A stretch of 64,000 nt of DNA, taken from assembly GCF_003058225.1 (NCBI RefSeq), contig NZ_QBUG01000009.1:1-64000 (forward strand). Direction: 5' to 3'. Source of the DNA: Promicromonospora sp. AC04 (GTDB lineage Bacteria > Actinomycetota > Actinomycetes > Actinomycetales > Cellulomonadaceae). Numbering within the stretch: the first letter of the stretch is position 1; each line of letters starts with the position of its first letter. Below the pieces are notes generated by a model. It searched no databases. It was not told where the DNA came from and saw nothing but the letters and a program-made list of their open reading frames with translations. A program made the position numbers and the translations under genes. Shown here piece after piece: positions 54,339 to 62,508 of the stretch.

Positions 54339-55561
54339 CGGCGGACCTGTGTCGAGGTGCGGCCGACCCATTCCTCGAGCGCGGCGGCCTGCTCGGCGGC
54401 GTCGTGCACGTCCGAGTCCCATGGATCCTTGAAGAAGAAGCCCAGCTCCTGGACCGTCCCGCTGATCCCCGCTGAGTGCGCGAGTGCGAGCAGGCGGGCC
54501 AGGTCGAGGACGAGCGGCGCGGCGAGCATCGAGTCGTGGGCGCTCCAGGTGGTCTGCAGCGTGAGCCGCGACCCGAGGAAGCCCTCGACGTGCACGTGGT
54601 CCCAGGCGACCTTGGTGTCGCCCAGGTCGGGCACGTTGTCGATGTGCAGCGGAGTGGTGTCGCTGCCGGTCAGCGCCCTCAGCCCGCGGTTCTTGCTGGC
54701 GAGCTTGCTGCGCACGGCGTCAGGGTCCGCGAGGGTGGCGCCGTCGCCGCCGCCCAGCAGGTTGGTGCCGGCCCACGAGAGCACCTTCAGCCCGCGCGCT
54801 GCGAACGCGGGGGCCAGGACGGTGCGCAGCCACGTCTGCCCGGTCTTGCCGTCCTGCCCCGCCACGGGGATGCCGCGCTCGCGCGCGAGCCGGGTCAGCG
54901 CGGGCAGGCCCATGCCCGCCGACGGCGTGAAGGCGGCGTACGCGGCTCCGGCAAGGATCGCCGCGTACGCCGAGACGGAGGACGCGGGGAGCACCGCGCG
55001 AGCCGGGTCGGCCAGGGCCGCGAGCAGGGCCTCGGGGTCGTAGAACTCCGGCACCGGGTCGACGGGCGGCTCCGTGGAGGACAGGTCGATCACGACGACT
55101 CGCGCCAGGGCATGCCGCTCCTGGAACGACGTGATGTCGGCGGCGAGCCGCTCGGCCGCGGCCTGCTGAGACCGGCCCTGTGGAGACCGGCCCTGCTGGA
55201 CGGCGTGCGGGTCGTAACCAGGCCGCACCTCGGCGTCGGCCCGTTCGAGGGCGTCGTGCGTCGCGGCGAGCAGCCGCGGCGGGATCATGCCGGTCTCGAC
55301 GAGAGCCTCCGCGCGCTTGGTCATGGTGACGGCGGAGATGTCGTGCCCGCCGACCACCAGGTCGGCGAACTCGGGGAGGCCGGCGGAGGCGAAGGGCTCG
55401 CGCGCGGTGACGCAGGCCGTCGGGGGTGACTGACCGTCGGCGATGGCCGCGAGGCCCAACGTGGCGGTGCTGGCCACGGAGCCGCGGGCCCCTATGAACC
55501 AGATCCCGGTGCGTGCTGAGGCTGCGGCGGCATGGTGGCGTGCAGAGGCGTGGTGCATCAT
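54335..55561 (-). CDS. Inositol-3-phosphate synthase-like enzyme
   Basis: A 408-residue NAD-binding enzyme of the inositol-1-phosphate synthase family, which turns glucose 6-phosphate into a cyclitol phosphate. The N-terminal Rossmann loop is IWFIGARGSVASTA. The catalytic half has GQDGKTGQTWLR, WAGTNLLGGGDGATLADPDAVRSKL in two overlapping pieces, and KVAWDHVHVEGFLGS followed by AAPLVLDLARLLALA. Residues differ from housekeeping Ino1 (for example TNLLGGGDG in place of NHLGNNDG). It is the first gene of the seven-gene ebo-type operon. The start has GGGGAG upstream of ATGATG; the frame is open to 55627. Confidence 0.83.
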   Translation of the reverse strand: MMHHASARHHAAAASARTGIWFIGARGSVASTATLGLAAIADGQSPPTACVTAREPFASAGLPEFADLVVGGHDISAVTMTKRAEALVETGMIPPRLLAATHDALERADAEVRPGYDPHAVQQGRSPQGRSQQAAAERLAADITSFQERHALARVVVIDLSSTEPPVDPVPEFYDPEALLAALADPARAVLPASSVSAYAAILAGAAYAAFTPSAGMGLPALTRLARERGIPVAGQDGKTGQTWLRTVLAPAFAARGLKVLSWAGTNLLGGGDGATLADPDAVRSKLASKNRGLRALTGSDTTPLHIDNVPDLGDTKVAWDHVHVEGFLGSRLTLQTTWSAHDSMLAAPLVLDLARLLALAHSAGISGTVQELGFFFKDPWDSDVHDAAEQAAALEEWVGRTSTQVRR

Positions 55562-55724
55562 CGCTCCCCGGTTCGACTTCGACTTCGTCGTCCCGAGCAA
55601 CCTATCCGGACTTATGGCGATTAGCAAACAAAAGTTCGGAGTTGTTCGGAAGAAGCGTGATTCCTGTAGCCCCGACCCTTGGCCGCAGTTCTGGACACCT
55701 CTTCCGTCAGCCGTCTCGCTGTGG

Positions 55725-55738
55725 CACTATGACCCGCA
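55725..55738 (+). promoter_or_regulatory. Probable leaderless promoter of the cimA leader
   Basis: CACTAT (55725-55730) ends 7 nt before the leader-peptide ATG and resembles a -10 box with A2 and T6 conserved. A ribosome-binding site is absent. Confidence 0.4.
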
Positions 55739-55794
55739 TGACTCAGCGCCTCACCCCGAGCTCTACCCTGCGACAGGTGATCATCATTTCGTAG
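55738..55794 (+). CDS. cimA leader peptide
   Basis: An 18-codon frame encodes MTQRLTPSSTLRQVIIIS and ends just where the first attenuator hairpin starts. The control codons Val-Ile-Ile-Ile stand directly before the last codon, so a ribosome short of charged Ile-tRNA would stall there and open the hairpin. This matches the isoleucine pathway role of the following citramalate synthase gene. Two hairpins and a T run come next. The peptide has no other sign of function. Confidence 0.82.
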   Translation: MTQRLTPSSTLRQVIIIS

Positions 55795-55824
55795 CGCGTC
55801 CGGCGAGAACCCCACCGGACGCGC
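55794..55824 (+). promoter_or_regulatory. First attenuator hairpin of cimA
   Basis: GCGCGTCCGG (55794-55803) pairs perfectly with CCGGACGCGC (55815-55824). Its 5' arm starts at the last base of the leader stop codon, so a ribosome at the end of the leader would block it. Confidence 0.7.
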
Positions 55825-55854
55825 AGACCTTCCACACCCGGAGGGTCTTTTTTT
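55825..55854 (+). terminator. Attenuator terminator of cimA
   Basis: AGACCTTCC (55825-55833) pairs with GGAGGGTCT (55840-55848), with one G-T pair, and a seven-base T run follows. It is a classical intrinsic terminator ahead of the cimA gene and adjoins the first hairpin. Confidence 0.85.
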
Positions 55855-55910
55855 GTTGGCCTGAAGATCCGACCTCAGCCACATCGCCAGCCACATCGTT
55901 GGGAGCATCG

Positions 55911-57542
55911 ATGACCACCGCCTCGTTCCAGGTGTACGACACGACGTTGCGCGACGGCGCGCAGCAGGAGGGTATGAACCTCTCCGTCTCAGACAAGCTC
56001 GCCATCGCGGTACTGCTCGACGAGCTCGGCGTCGGCTACATCGAGGGCGGCTGGCCGGGCGCGGTACCCAAGGACACCGACTTCTTCGCCCGCGCCGCCA
56101 CCGAGCTGACCCTGAAGAACGCGGTGCTCGCCGCGTTCGGCGCCACCCGCCGGGCGGGTGTCCGCGCGGGCGACGACCCGCAGGTGCGCGCACTGCTCGA
56201 CGCCGCCACCCCCGTGGTGACGCTCGTGGCCAAGTCGGACGTCCGGCACGTGGAGCGCGCGCTGAAGACGACCCGCGCCGAGAACCTCGCGATGATCACC
56301 GACACCGTCGCGTTCCTCGTCGCGGAGGGCCGCCGGGTGGTGCTCGACGCCGAGCACTTCTTCGACGGCTACCGGTACGACCCGCAGTACGCGACCAGCG
56401 CCGTCAGCGCCGCGTTCGACGCCGGCGCCGAGGTGGTCACCCTCTGCGACACCAACGGCGGCATGCTGCCCACCTGGGTCGGCGAGATCGTGAGCGAGCT
56501 GCGCGCCGGCGCCGCCGTCGGGCCGGAGCAGCGGCTCGGGGTGCACGCGCACAACGACACCGGCTGCGCCGTCGCGAACTCGCTCGCCGCCGTCGAGGCG
56601 GGCGCCACCCACGTGCAGGGCACGGTCAACGGGTACGGCGAGCGCACCGGCAACGCGGACCTGGTCACGGTCGTGGCGAACCTCGAGCTGAAGGCCGGCA
56701 TGTCCCTCCTGGCCGACGGCGGCCTGCGGGAGGCCGCCCGGATCTCGCACGCCATCAGCGAGATCACGAACATCTCGCCGTTCGCGCGCCAGCCGTACGT
56801 CGGGGCGAGCGCGTTCGCCCACAAGGGCGGCCTGCACGCCAGCGCCATCCGGGTGGACCCGGACATGTACCAGCACACCGACCCCACCCTGGTCGGCAAC
56901 GACATGCGCATGCTCGTATCGGACATGGCGGGCCGCGCCTCGATCGAGCTCAAGGGCCGCGAGCTGGGCTTCGACCTCGCCGGCCAGGGCGAGCTGCTCT
57001 CCCGGGTCACGAACCGCGTGAAGGACGACGAGGCCGCCGGCTACACCTACGAGGCGGCCGACGCGTCGTTCGAGCTGCTGCTGCGGTCCGAGCTGGGGCA
57101 GCGCCCGGACTTCTTCACCGTCGAGTCGTGGCGCACCATCGTGGAGACCGTCCCGGCGGGCGCGGCCCCGCCGTCGGTCCACGCGCCCGACGCCGCCGCC
57201 GTCGCCGAGGCGACCGTCAAGATCTGGGCCGGCGGCGAGCGGATCGTGACGACGGGGGAGGGCAACGGCCCCGTCAATGCGCTGGACCAGGCGCTGCGCA
57301 CCGCGCTGTCGCGGGTCTACCCGGAGCTCAGCCGGTTCGAGCTCATCGACTTCAAGGTCCGCATCCTCGACATGGAGCTCGGCACGGGTGCGATCACGCG
57401 GGTGCTCACCGAGACCACCGACGGCGAGCACTCCTGGTCCACGGTCGGCGTGGGGCCCAACATGATCGAGGCCGCGTGGGAGGCCGTGACCGAGGCGTAC
57501 GTGTACGGCCTGCTGAAGTCGGGCGTAGAGCCCCGCCCCTGA
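55911..57542 (+). CDS. cimA: Citramalate synthase
   Basis: A 543-residue enzyme of the LeuA/CimA family that condenses pyruvate with acetyl-CoA to (R)-citramalate, the entry of the threonine-independent isoleucine route. The N-terminal barrel shows YDTTLRDGAQQEGMNLS, the metal-binding HAHNDTGCAVANS and GTVNGYGERTGNADL. The C-terminal LeuA dimer regulatory domain (about 400-530) should give isoleucine feedback control. YIEGGWPGAVPKDTDFF is characteristic of CimA rather than LeuA. The frame is open far upstream, but the ATG at 55911, with GGGAG before it, lies after the attenuator. Confidence 0.93.
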   Translation: MTTASFQVYDTTLRDGAQQEGMNLSVSDKLAIAVLLDELGVGYIEGGWPGAVPKDTDFFARAATELTLKNAVLAAFGATRRAGVRAGDDPQVRALLDAATPVVTLVAKSDVRHVERALKTTRAENLAMITDTVAFLVAEGRRVVLDAEHFFDGYRYDPQYATSAVSAAFDAGAEVVTLCDTNGGMLPTWVGEIVSELRAGAAVGPEQRLGVHAHNDTGCAVANSLAAVEAGATHVQGTVNGYGERTGNADLVTVVANLELKAGMSLLADGGLREAARISHAISEITNISPFARQPYVGASAFAHKGGLHASAIRVDPDMYQHTDPTLVGNDMRMLVSDMAGRASIELKGRELGFDLAGQGELLSRVTNRVKDDEAAGYTYEAADASFELLLRSELGQRPDFFTVESWRTIVETVPAGAAPPSVHAPDAAAVAEATVKIWAGGERIVTTGEGNGPVNALDQALRTALSRVYPELSRFELIDFKVRILDMELGTGAITRVLTETTDGEHSWSTVGVGPNMIEAAWEAVTEAYVYGLLKSGVEPRP

Positions 57543-57547
57543 AACCG

Positions 57548-57628
57548 AGAGCTCTGGCGAGACCGAACCGGGGCGAGACAGAACTGCTGAGGTTCTGTCT
57601 CGCCCCGGTTCGGTCTCGCCAGAGCTCT
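57548..57628. terminator. 37-bp perfect hairpin between cimA and the RpiR gene
   Basis: Two arms of 37 nt (57548-57584 and 57592-57628) are exact reverse complements around a 7-nt loop. It lies between convergent genes and starts five bases after the cimA stop. It is the longest perfect palindrome I saw in the window. Confidence 0.85.
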
Positions 57629-57644
57629 ACTTCGGCGGGGCGGG

Positions 57645-58559
57645 TCAGACGACCGGTGCGGCCGGGCGCTCCACCTTGTTCGGACCGTTCCCGAAGTCGA
57701 GGCGCTGGTCGCGCACGGCGTCGAACGTCGCCTTGATCGCGATCGACGAGCGCTCGAAGGTGCGCTGGGCGACGCGGACGAACAGGTAGTCCACGACCGT
57801 GAGCTGCGCGATGCGGCTGGACATCGCTCCGACCCGGAACTGGGTCTCGCGGGCGGTGGTGGCCAGGACGACGTCGGACACCAGGCCGATCGGGGCGTCC
57901 GGGAAGTTCGTGATCGCCGCCGTGAGCGCGCCACGCTTGCGCGCGATCTCGAGCGCCTGGTTGGTCTCGCGCGTCTGTCCCGAGTGCGAGACGGCGATCG
58001 CCACGTTGCCCGGCTCGAGCAGCGCCGACGAGGCGAGCTGCTGGTGCGGGTCGGGGGAGCTGAACACGAACACGCCGATGCGCTGCAGCTTCATCGCGAG
58101 GTCGGCGGCGGCGAGGTTGGACGAGCCGACGCCGTAGACGTCCACCCGCTTGGCCTCGGAGATGGCCGTGGCCACCCGCTCGATCGCATCGGTGTCGATC
58201 ATGCGCGCGGTCTCTTCGATGGTGCGGGCCTCGTGGAACGCGATCTTCGAGACGACGGCCTCGATGTCGTCGGTCTGGTTGATCTCGCCCTCGGCGATGC
58301 CGGACCGCTCCATCTCGACCTCGCGCCGGCTGGTCGCCTGTGCCAGGTCGATCCGGAACTCGGGGTAACCGGCGTAGCCGACGGCACGGCAGAACCGCAC
58401 CACCGTGGCCTGTGACGTGTCCGCGTGACCGGCGAGCTCGGTGATGGTCGACTGGACGACAGTGTTCGGGTCGTCGAGGACCGTCTGCGCGACTCTCGCC
58501 TCTGCTGGTCGCAGCGTCGGTAGTGCGCGCCTGAGTCGGACGAGGACGTCACCTGACAT
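57645..58559 (-). CDS. MurR/RpiR-family transcriptional regulator
   Basis: A 304-residue regulator. The N-terminal winged helix-turn-helix (about 1-77) contains TITELAGHADTSQATVVRFCRAVGYAGYPEFR in successive pieces. The C-terminal SIS domain (about 125-255) has VYGVGSSNLAAADLAMKLQRIG and AVSHSGQTRETNQAL and binds a phosphosugar. It probably senses an amino-sugar phosphate and controls the neighbouring kinase or sugar importer. GGGAG precedes the ATG. It lies 111 bp downstream of the kinase gene on the same strand. Confidence 0.9.
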   Translation of the reverse strand: MSGDVLVRLRRALPTLRPAEARVAQTVLDDPNTVVQSTITELAGHADTSQATVVRFCRAVGYAGYPEFRIDLAQATSRREVEMERSGIAEGEINQTDDIEAVVSKIAFHEARTIEETARMIDTDAIERVATAISEAKRVDVYGVGSSNLAAADLAMKLQRIGVFVFSSPDPHQQLASSALLEPGNVAIAVSHSGQTRETNQALEIARKRGALTAAITNFPDAPIGLVSDVVLATTARETQFRVGAMSSRIAQLTVVDYLFVRVAQRTFERSSIAIKATFDAVRDQRLDFGNGPNKVERPAAPVV

Positions 58560-58670
58560 GTCGCATCTCCCGGGATGGGGTGGTGGGGCTAGGGGTCGAG
58601 AACATACACCCGTACCGGGGATTCGGGCACAACGGGGTAGTGAAGGAACGCGTCGGTGAACAGCCGTCGT

Positions 58671-59801
58671 TCACTGACGCTCGTCGCCGGGCAGATCGGT
58701 CGCCGACAACCCTGCGCTGAGGGTATCCGCGGCCCCCATGTCTTCGGTGGTCTCCGCACTGGTGTGGTGGCCGTCGACGCGGACGGTTAGCCAGGGCCGG
58801 AAGCCGCCCACGGCGTGCGGCGTCTCGCGCAGGCGCTGGGCCAGCTTGAGCGCTCCGTCGAGGGGCGACCCGGCGCTGGGGACGAGCGAGACCTCGGGCC
58901 GGTCCTCGGAGAGGTGCTTGGTGAGCGACACCGTGAGCGGCGACTCCTCCTGCACCAGGCGGCCGGTCGTGGAGGCGAGCGGCGGGATGCCCCGGCCGAG
59001 CGCGCTCGACAGCGTGTCGGCGAGGTGCCGGCCCGCTTCCTCGAGGATGCGGATCGACGTCGGGTCGCCCTCAGCCGCGGCGATCATGACCTCAGGGGCC
59101 ATCGAGGCGAGCTGCCGGGCGCGCTCCGCGTTCTTGTAGAACTGGTTGGGCCAGCTCTCGATGAGGCCGAACTTGGCGACGGCTGCCTCGAGGAGGCGCT
59201 TCGATGCGCCACGGCTCGCGCCGTCGTGGTACCGACCGGCAGCGCGCAGCGCCTCGCCGCCGACCCAGACGCCCGCGCCCAGGTCGCCGAGCAGGTGTCC
59301 CCAGCCGTCCGCGCGACGCCAGCGGCTCACGCCGTCGAACCCGAAGGCAACGGCGCCAGTGCCTACCGACAGCACGGCTCCGGCTCGGCCGGCCAGCGCA
59401 CCGAGGTGGGCGGTGAGCGCGTCACCGGCGACGGCGGTGCGGTTGGTCCGCAGCTCGCGGGCGAGGATGTCGTGCACATCGGTCGGCTTCTCGACCAGCG
59501 AGGTCAGGCCGGTGATGCCGACAGCGGCGGAGGCGACGGGCGCGGTGCTGCCGTCGCTCATCCCGTCGTGGCCCATGCGGGCGGCCCACGCGTTGAAGGA
59601 CTGGCACAGGGACGCGACGACAGCCGGGGCATCGCTGCCCTGGTGGTTCACCTTGACGGCGCGGCCGCTCAGGCTGATGCGCTCGGGGTGTGTTGAGTTG
59701 CCGAATTCAGCGACAAGGCGCGAGCCACTGCCGCCTACGTCGAGAGCGACGACCCAGGCGTCGACCGCCGCTCCATCAATACCCTGTGAGAGTTCGGACA
59801 C
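58671..59801 (-). CDS. BadF/BadG-type N-acetylglucosamine kinase-like protein
   Basis: A 376-residue ASKHA-fold ATPase. The phosphate-1 loop is VVALDVGGSGSRLVAEFG, the second ATP motif is AVLSVGTGAVAFGFDG, and GWGHLLGDLGAGVWVGGEALRAA is the typical BadF/GlcNAc kinase segment. It probably phosphorylates an amino sugar such as N-acetylglucosamine using ATP. Start placed at the GTG (VSELSQGIDG), because residues upstream are untypical; a weak ribosome site leaves this uncertain. It is divergent from lplA and shares a control region with two palindromes. Confidence 0.8.
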   Translation of the reverse strand: MSELSQGIDGAAVDAWVVALDVGGSGSRLVAEFGNSTHPERISLSGRAVKVNHQGSDAPAVVASLCQSFNAWAARMGHDGMSDGSTAPVASAAVGITGLTSLVEKPTDVHDILARELRTNRTAVAGDALTAHLGALAGRAGAVLSVGTGAVAFGFDGVSRWRRADGWGHLLGDLGAGVWVGGEALRAAGRYHDGASRGASKRLLEAAVAKFGLIESWPNQFYKNAERARQLASMAPEVMIAAAEGDPTSIRILEEAGRHLADTLSSALGRGIPPLASTTGRLVQEESPLTVSLTKHLSEDRPEVSLVPSAGSPLDGALKLAQRLRETPHAVGGFRPWLTVRVDGHHTSAETTEDMGAADTLSAGLSATDLPGDERQ

Positions 59802-59897
59802 CAGGTCATTCTGACACGAAACCAGGGCAAGATTGTCTAAAGAGAGGAGGAAATTCTGGTCTGTTCTGCTGCCTCTTCTCGCCAAATATCGGACGTG

Positions 59898-59970
59898 CCC
59901 GACGTCGGGCCCACCTTCCGTACCCAAGGTTCACCCGACGTCGGACACCACAGGCACCGTCGCCTACTGT
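59898..59970. promoter_or_regulatory. Paired CCGACGTCGG palindromes and lplA promoter
   Basis: CCGACGTCGG occurs twice, at 59899-59908 (extended to a 12-bp perfect palindrome) and 59935-59944, 36 bp apart centre to centre. The second touches a -35 candidate (CGGACA, 59942-59947) placed 17 bp before TACTGT (59965-59970), which ends 6 nt before the lplA GTG. The pair lies between the divergent kinase and lplA genes and looks like an operator. Confidence 0.55.
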
Positions 59971-59976
59971 GAACAC

Positions 59977-61038
59977 GTGCGAGGAGAGTTCAAGGTTCCA
60001 CTCGGAAAACTGGTTCGTGTCGAGACCGAGGTGGACGACGCGGCAGGTCCGCCCGGCCGGCTGACGGGCACCAGGGTGAGCGGGGACTTCTTCCTCGAAC
60101 CCGACGAGGCGCTTGAGGCGATGAGTGCGGCCCTCGACGGCATGCCCGCCGACGCCTCGAAGGCGCAGCTCGCCGAGGCGGTGCGCGGCGCCCTGGACGG
60201 CGCGACCGCCGTCGGCTTCGACGCCGACGCCGTGGCGGTCGCCGCCCGGCGCGCGCTCGGCCACGCGACGGCCTGGGAGGACCACGAGTTCCAGGTGATC
60301 CGCACGCCTGCCGTGTCGCCCCTGCTCAACGTCGCGCTCGACCAGGTGCTCACCGAGGAGCTCGGCGCCGGACGGCGCGCGCCGACCCTCCGGTTCTGGG
60401 AGTGGGACGAGTCCGCGGTGATCATCGGATCGTTCCAGTCGCTGCGCAACGAGGTCGACGCCGACGGCGCCGCACGGCACGGGGCCCGCGTGATCCGGCG
60501 GATCTCCGGGGGTGGCGCCATGTTCATGGAGCCCGGCAACACCATCTCCTACTCGCTGTACGTGCCGGGCTCGCTCGTGGACGGGCTGAGCTTCGAACGG
60601 TCCTACGCGTTCCTCGACGACTGGGTGATCGGCGCCCTGCACGGGCTCGGCATCGACGCCTCGTACGTGCCGCTCAACGACATCGCCTCGCCCGCGGGCA
60701 AGATCGCGGGGGCCGCCCAGAAGCGGCTCGCCGGGGGCGCCGTCCTGCACCACGCGACGATGGCCTACGACATGGACGCCGACAAGATGACGGACGTGCT
60801 GCGGATCGGGCGCGAGAAGCTCAGCGACAAGGGCACCCGCAGCGCCAACAAGCGCGTGGACCCGCTGCGCTCGCAGACGGGGCTCAGCCGCGCCGAGGTG
60901 ATCGACGCGCTCGAGGCGTCGTTCCGCGCGCGGTACCGCACGGTGCCGGGCGAGATCACGCCCGACGAGTGGGCGCTGGCGCAGGCCCTGGTCGAGTCGA
61001 AGTTCGGCACTCCGGAATGGACCGCGCGCGTGCCTTAG
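59977..61038 (+). CDS. lplA: Lipoate-protein ligase family protein with N-terminal accessory domain
   Basis: A 353-residue BPL/LplA-type ligase. The first 95 residues (RGEFKVPLGKLV...LSGD-type, with FFLEPDEALEAM) form a small accessory domain found at the N-terminus in actinobacteria. The catalytic part contains RFWEWDESAVIIGSFQSLRNEVD, RRISGGGAMFMEPGN and the ligase Lys in PAGKIAGAAQKRL. It attaches lipoate or octanoate to lipoyl domains of 2-oxoacid dehydrogenases or glycine cleavage H protein. GTG start fits the family N-terminus and a leaderless promoter; the frame is open to 59833. Confidence 0.85.
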   Translation: MRGEFKVPLGKLVRVETEVDDAAGPPGRLTGTRVSGDFFLEPDEALEAMSAALDGMPADASKAQLAEAVRGALDGATAVGFDADAVAVAARRALGHATAWEDHEFQVIRTPAVSPLLNVALDQVLTEELGAGRRAPTLRFWEWDESAVIIGSFQSLRNEVDADGAARHGARVIRRISGGGAMFMEPGNTISYSLYVPGSLVDGLSFERSYAFLDDWVIGALHGLGIDASYVPLNDIASPAGKIAGAAQKRLAGGAVLHHATMAYDMDADKMTDVLRIGREKLSDKGTRSANKRVDPLRSQTGLSRAEVIDALEASFRARYRTVPGEITPDEWALAQALVESKFGTPEWTARVP

Positions 61039-61150
61039 GCGTGGGTGAAAAGGGGGCATGCCATGATGGCCAATCACGGTTTGGTAACACCCCTAGCATG
61101 CACTTCACCCGGTCAGTAATCTCCACGCAATGCCGCGTATTGGGAAGTTC

Positions 61151-61163
61151 ATTTCTCAGAAAT
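61151..61163. promoter_or_regulatory. 13-bp palindrome upstream of the sugar importer
   Basis: ATTTCTCAGAAAT is a perfect inverted repeat with a central C, 46 bp before the binding-protein ATG, in an AT-rich stretch (61060-61190). It is a candidate operator for the importer. The cognate regulator is unknown; the RpiR protein nearby is one possibility. Confidence 0.4.
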
Positions 61164-61208
61164 ATCACCTGGCTACTCTCGCGGCACCGAGCGGAAGGAA
61201 GCCGAACG

Positions 61209-62504
61209 ATGACTCGAGCGATGCGACGGCCCGTAGTGGCGGCCACAGGGGCCCTGCTTCTCGCGGCCACGACGGCCGCGTGCGGCAGCGGCGGTGGCGG
61301 CACCGAGAGCGAGGGTGACGGCACCCTCAGCGTCTGGATCATGCAGGGCACCAACCCCGACGCCGAAGACTTCTTCGCCGACGTCTCGACCGCGTTCGAG
61401 GAGGAGACGGGCGCGACGCTCGACGTGGAGTTCGTCGAGTGGGCCGACGCCCACGACCGGTTCGTCACCTCCATCGCCGGCGGGACCACCCCGGACGTCG
61501 CCGAGACCGGCACCACCTGGACCCCCGAGTTCGCCGACGCCGGGGCGCTCGCCCCGCTCGACGAGTACGTGGACGGCGCGGGTGTCACCGAAGACCTGGT
61601 CGAGGGCCTGGTCGAGGCAGGCACCTACGACGAGCAGCTCTACGGCATGCCCTGGTACGCCGGTGTGCGCTCGCTGGTCTACAACACGGAGATGTTCGAG
61701 AAGGCCGGCGTCGAGCCGCCCACCACCTGGGCCGAGCTCGAGGAGGCCGCAGCGGCGCTCAAGGAGGAGTACCCGGACAAGATCGCCGTCGCCGTGCCCG
61801 GCGACGCCGAGTTCACGGTCTACCCGTGGGTGTGGGGAGCGGGCGGAGATGTCGCCACGCTCGACGGCGACACCTGGACCTCGGGCCTGGACAGCCCCGA
61901 GTCGCAGGAGGGCATCGAGTTCTGGACCGGCCTGGCCACCGAGGGCGGCTACTCGTCGGAAGGCGCCACCACCTGGCGCGAGACCGACGTCCTCGACGCG
62001 TTCGCCGCCGGCGACGTCGGCATGGCGGTCATGGGCTCCTGGACGCCGGGCGCGATCGTCGACGCCAACGCGGACATGGAGGGCAAGTTCGCGGCCGTGC
62101 CGATCCCGGGCAAGGACGGCGGCATCGCCCCCTCGGTCCTGGGCGGCTCGCACCTGAGCATGTTCGAGACGGCCGAGGACAAGGACCTGGCCTTCGCGTT
62201 CATCGAGATGATGACCACCGGCGAGTTCGCGCAGCAGTGGGGCGAGCAGTCCGGGTACTTCCCCGGCCAGGTCTCCCTCCTGGACGAGACGCTCAAGAGC
62301 ACCGACCCGCTCGTGGCGCCGTTCGCCGAGCAGTTCGTCGACGGCGGCGCGTCCGTGCCCGCCGCGGCCACCTACGGCGCGGTGCAGGCCAAGCTCACGA
62401 CGAGCACGATGATGCAGTCGATCCTCTCCGGAGACGCAGACGTCGCAACGGCGAGCAAGGCCGCCGCCGAGGAGATGACCAGCATCCTGAACGGGTCCGA
62501 GTGA
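61209..62504 (+). CDS. Sugar-binding lipoprotein of an ABC importer
   Basis: A 431-residue family 1 solute-binding protein. The signal peptide ends at lipobox TAAC (residue about 25), then a Gly-rich linker. LSVWIMQGTNPDAEDFFADVSTAFEEETG opens the mature fold, and DVGMAVMGSWTPGAIVDANADMEGKF is typical of the family's second lobe. It delivers a sugar to the two following permeases; an amino sugar or oligosaccharide is possible given the RpiR regulator and GlcNAc-kinase-like gene upstream, but this is inference. GGAAGGA lies 10 nt before the ATG. Confidence 0.9.
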   Translation: MTRAMRRPVVAATGALLLAATTAACGSGGGGTESEGDGTLSVWIMQGTNPDAEDFFADVSTAFEEETGATLDVEFVEWADAHDRFVTSIAGGTTPDVAETGTTWTPEFADAGALAPLDEYVDGAGVTEDLVEGLVEAGTYDEQLYGMPWYAGVRSLVYNTEMFEKAGVEPPTTWAELEEAAAALKEEYPDKIAVAVPGDAEFTVYPWVWGAGGDVATLDGDTWTSGLDSPESQEGIEFWTGLATEGGYSSEGATTWRETDVLDAFAAGDVGMAVMGSWTPGAIVDANADMEGKFAAVPIPGKDGGIAPSVLGGSHLSMFETAEDKDLAFAFIEMMTTGEFAQQWGEQSGYFPGQVSLLDETLKSTDPLVAPFAEQFVDGGASVPAAATYGAVQAKLTTSTMMQSILSGDADVATASKAAAEEMTSILNGSE

Positions 62505-62508
62505 CTTC

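Noticed and set aside
55443-55910. N-terminal extension of cimA by 156 codons
   Set aside because: It would read through the leader peptide region and the attenuator terminator, and the extra sequence has no homology to the family.
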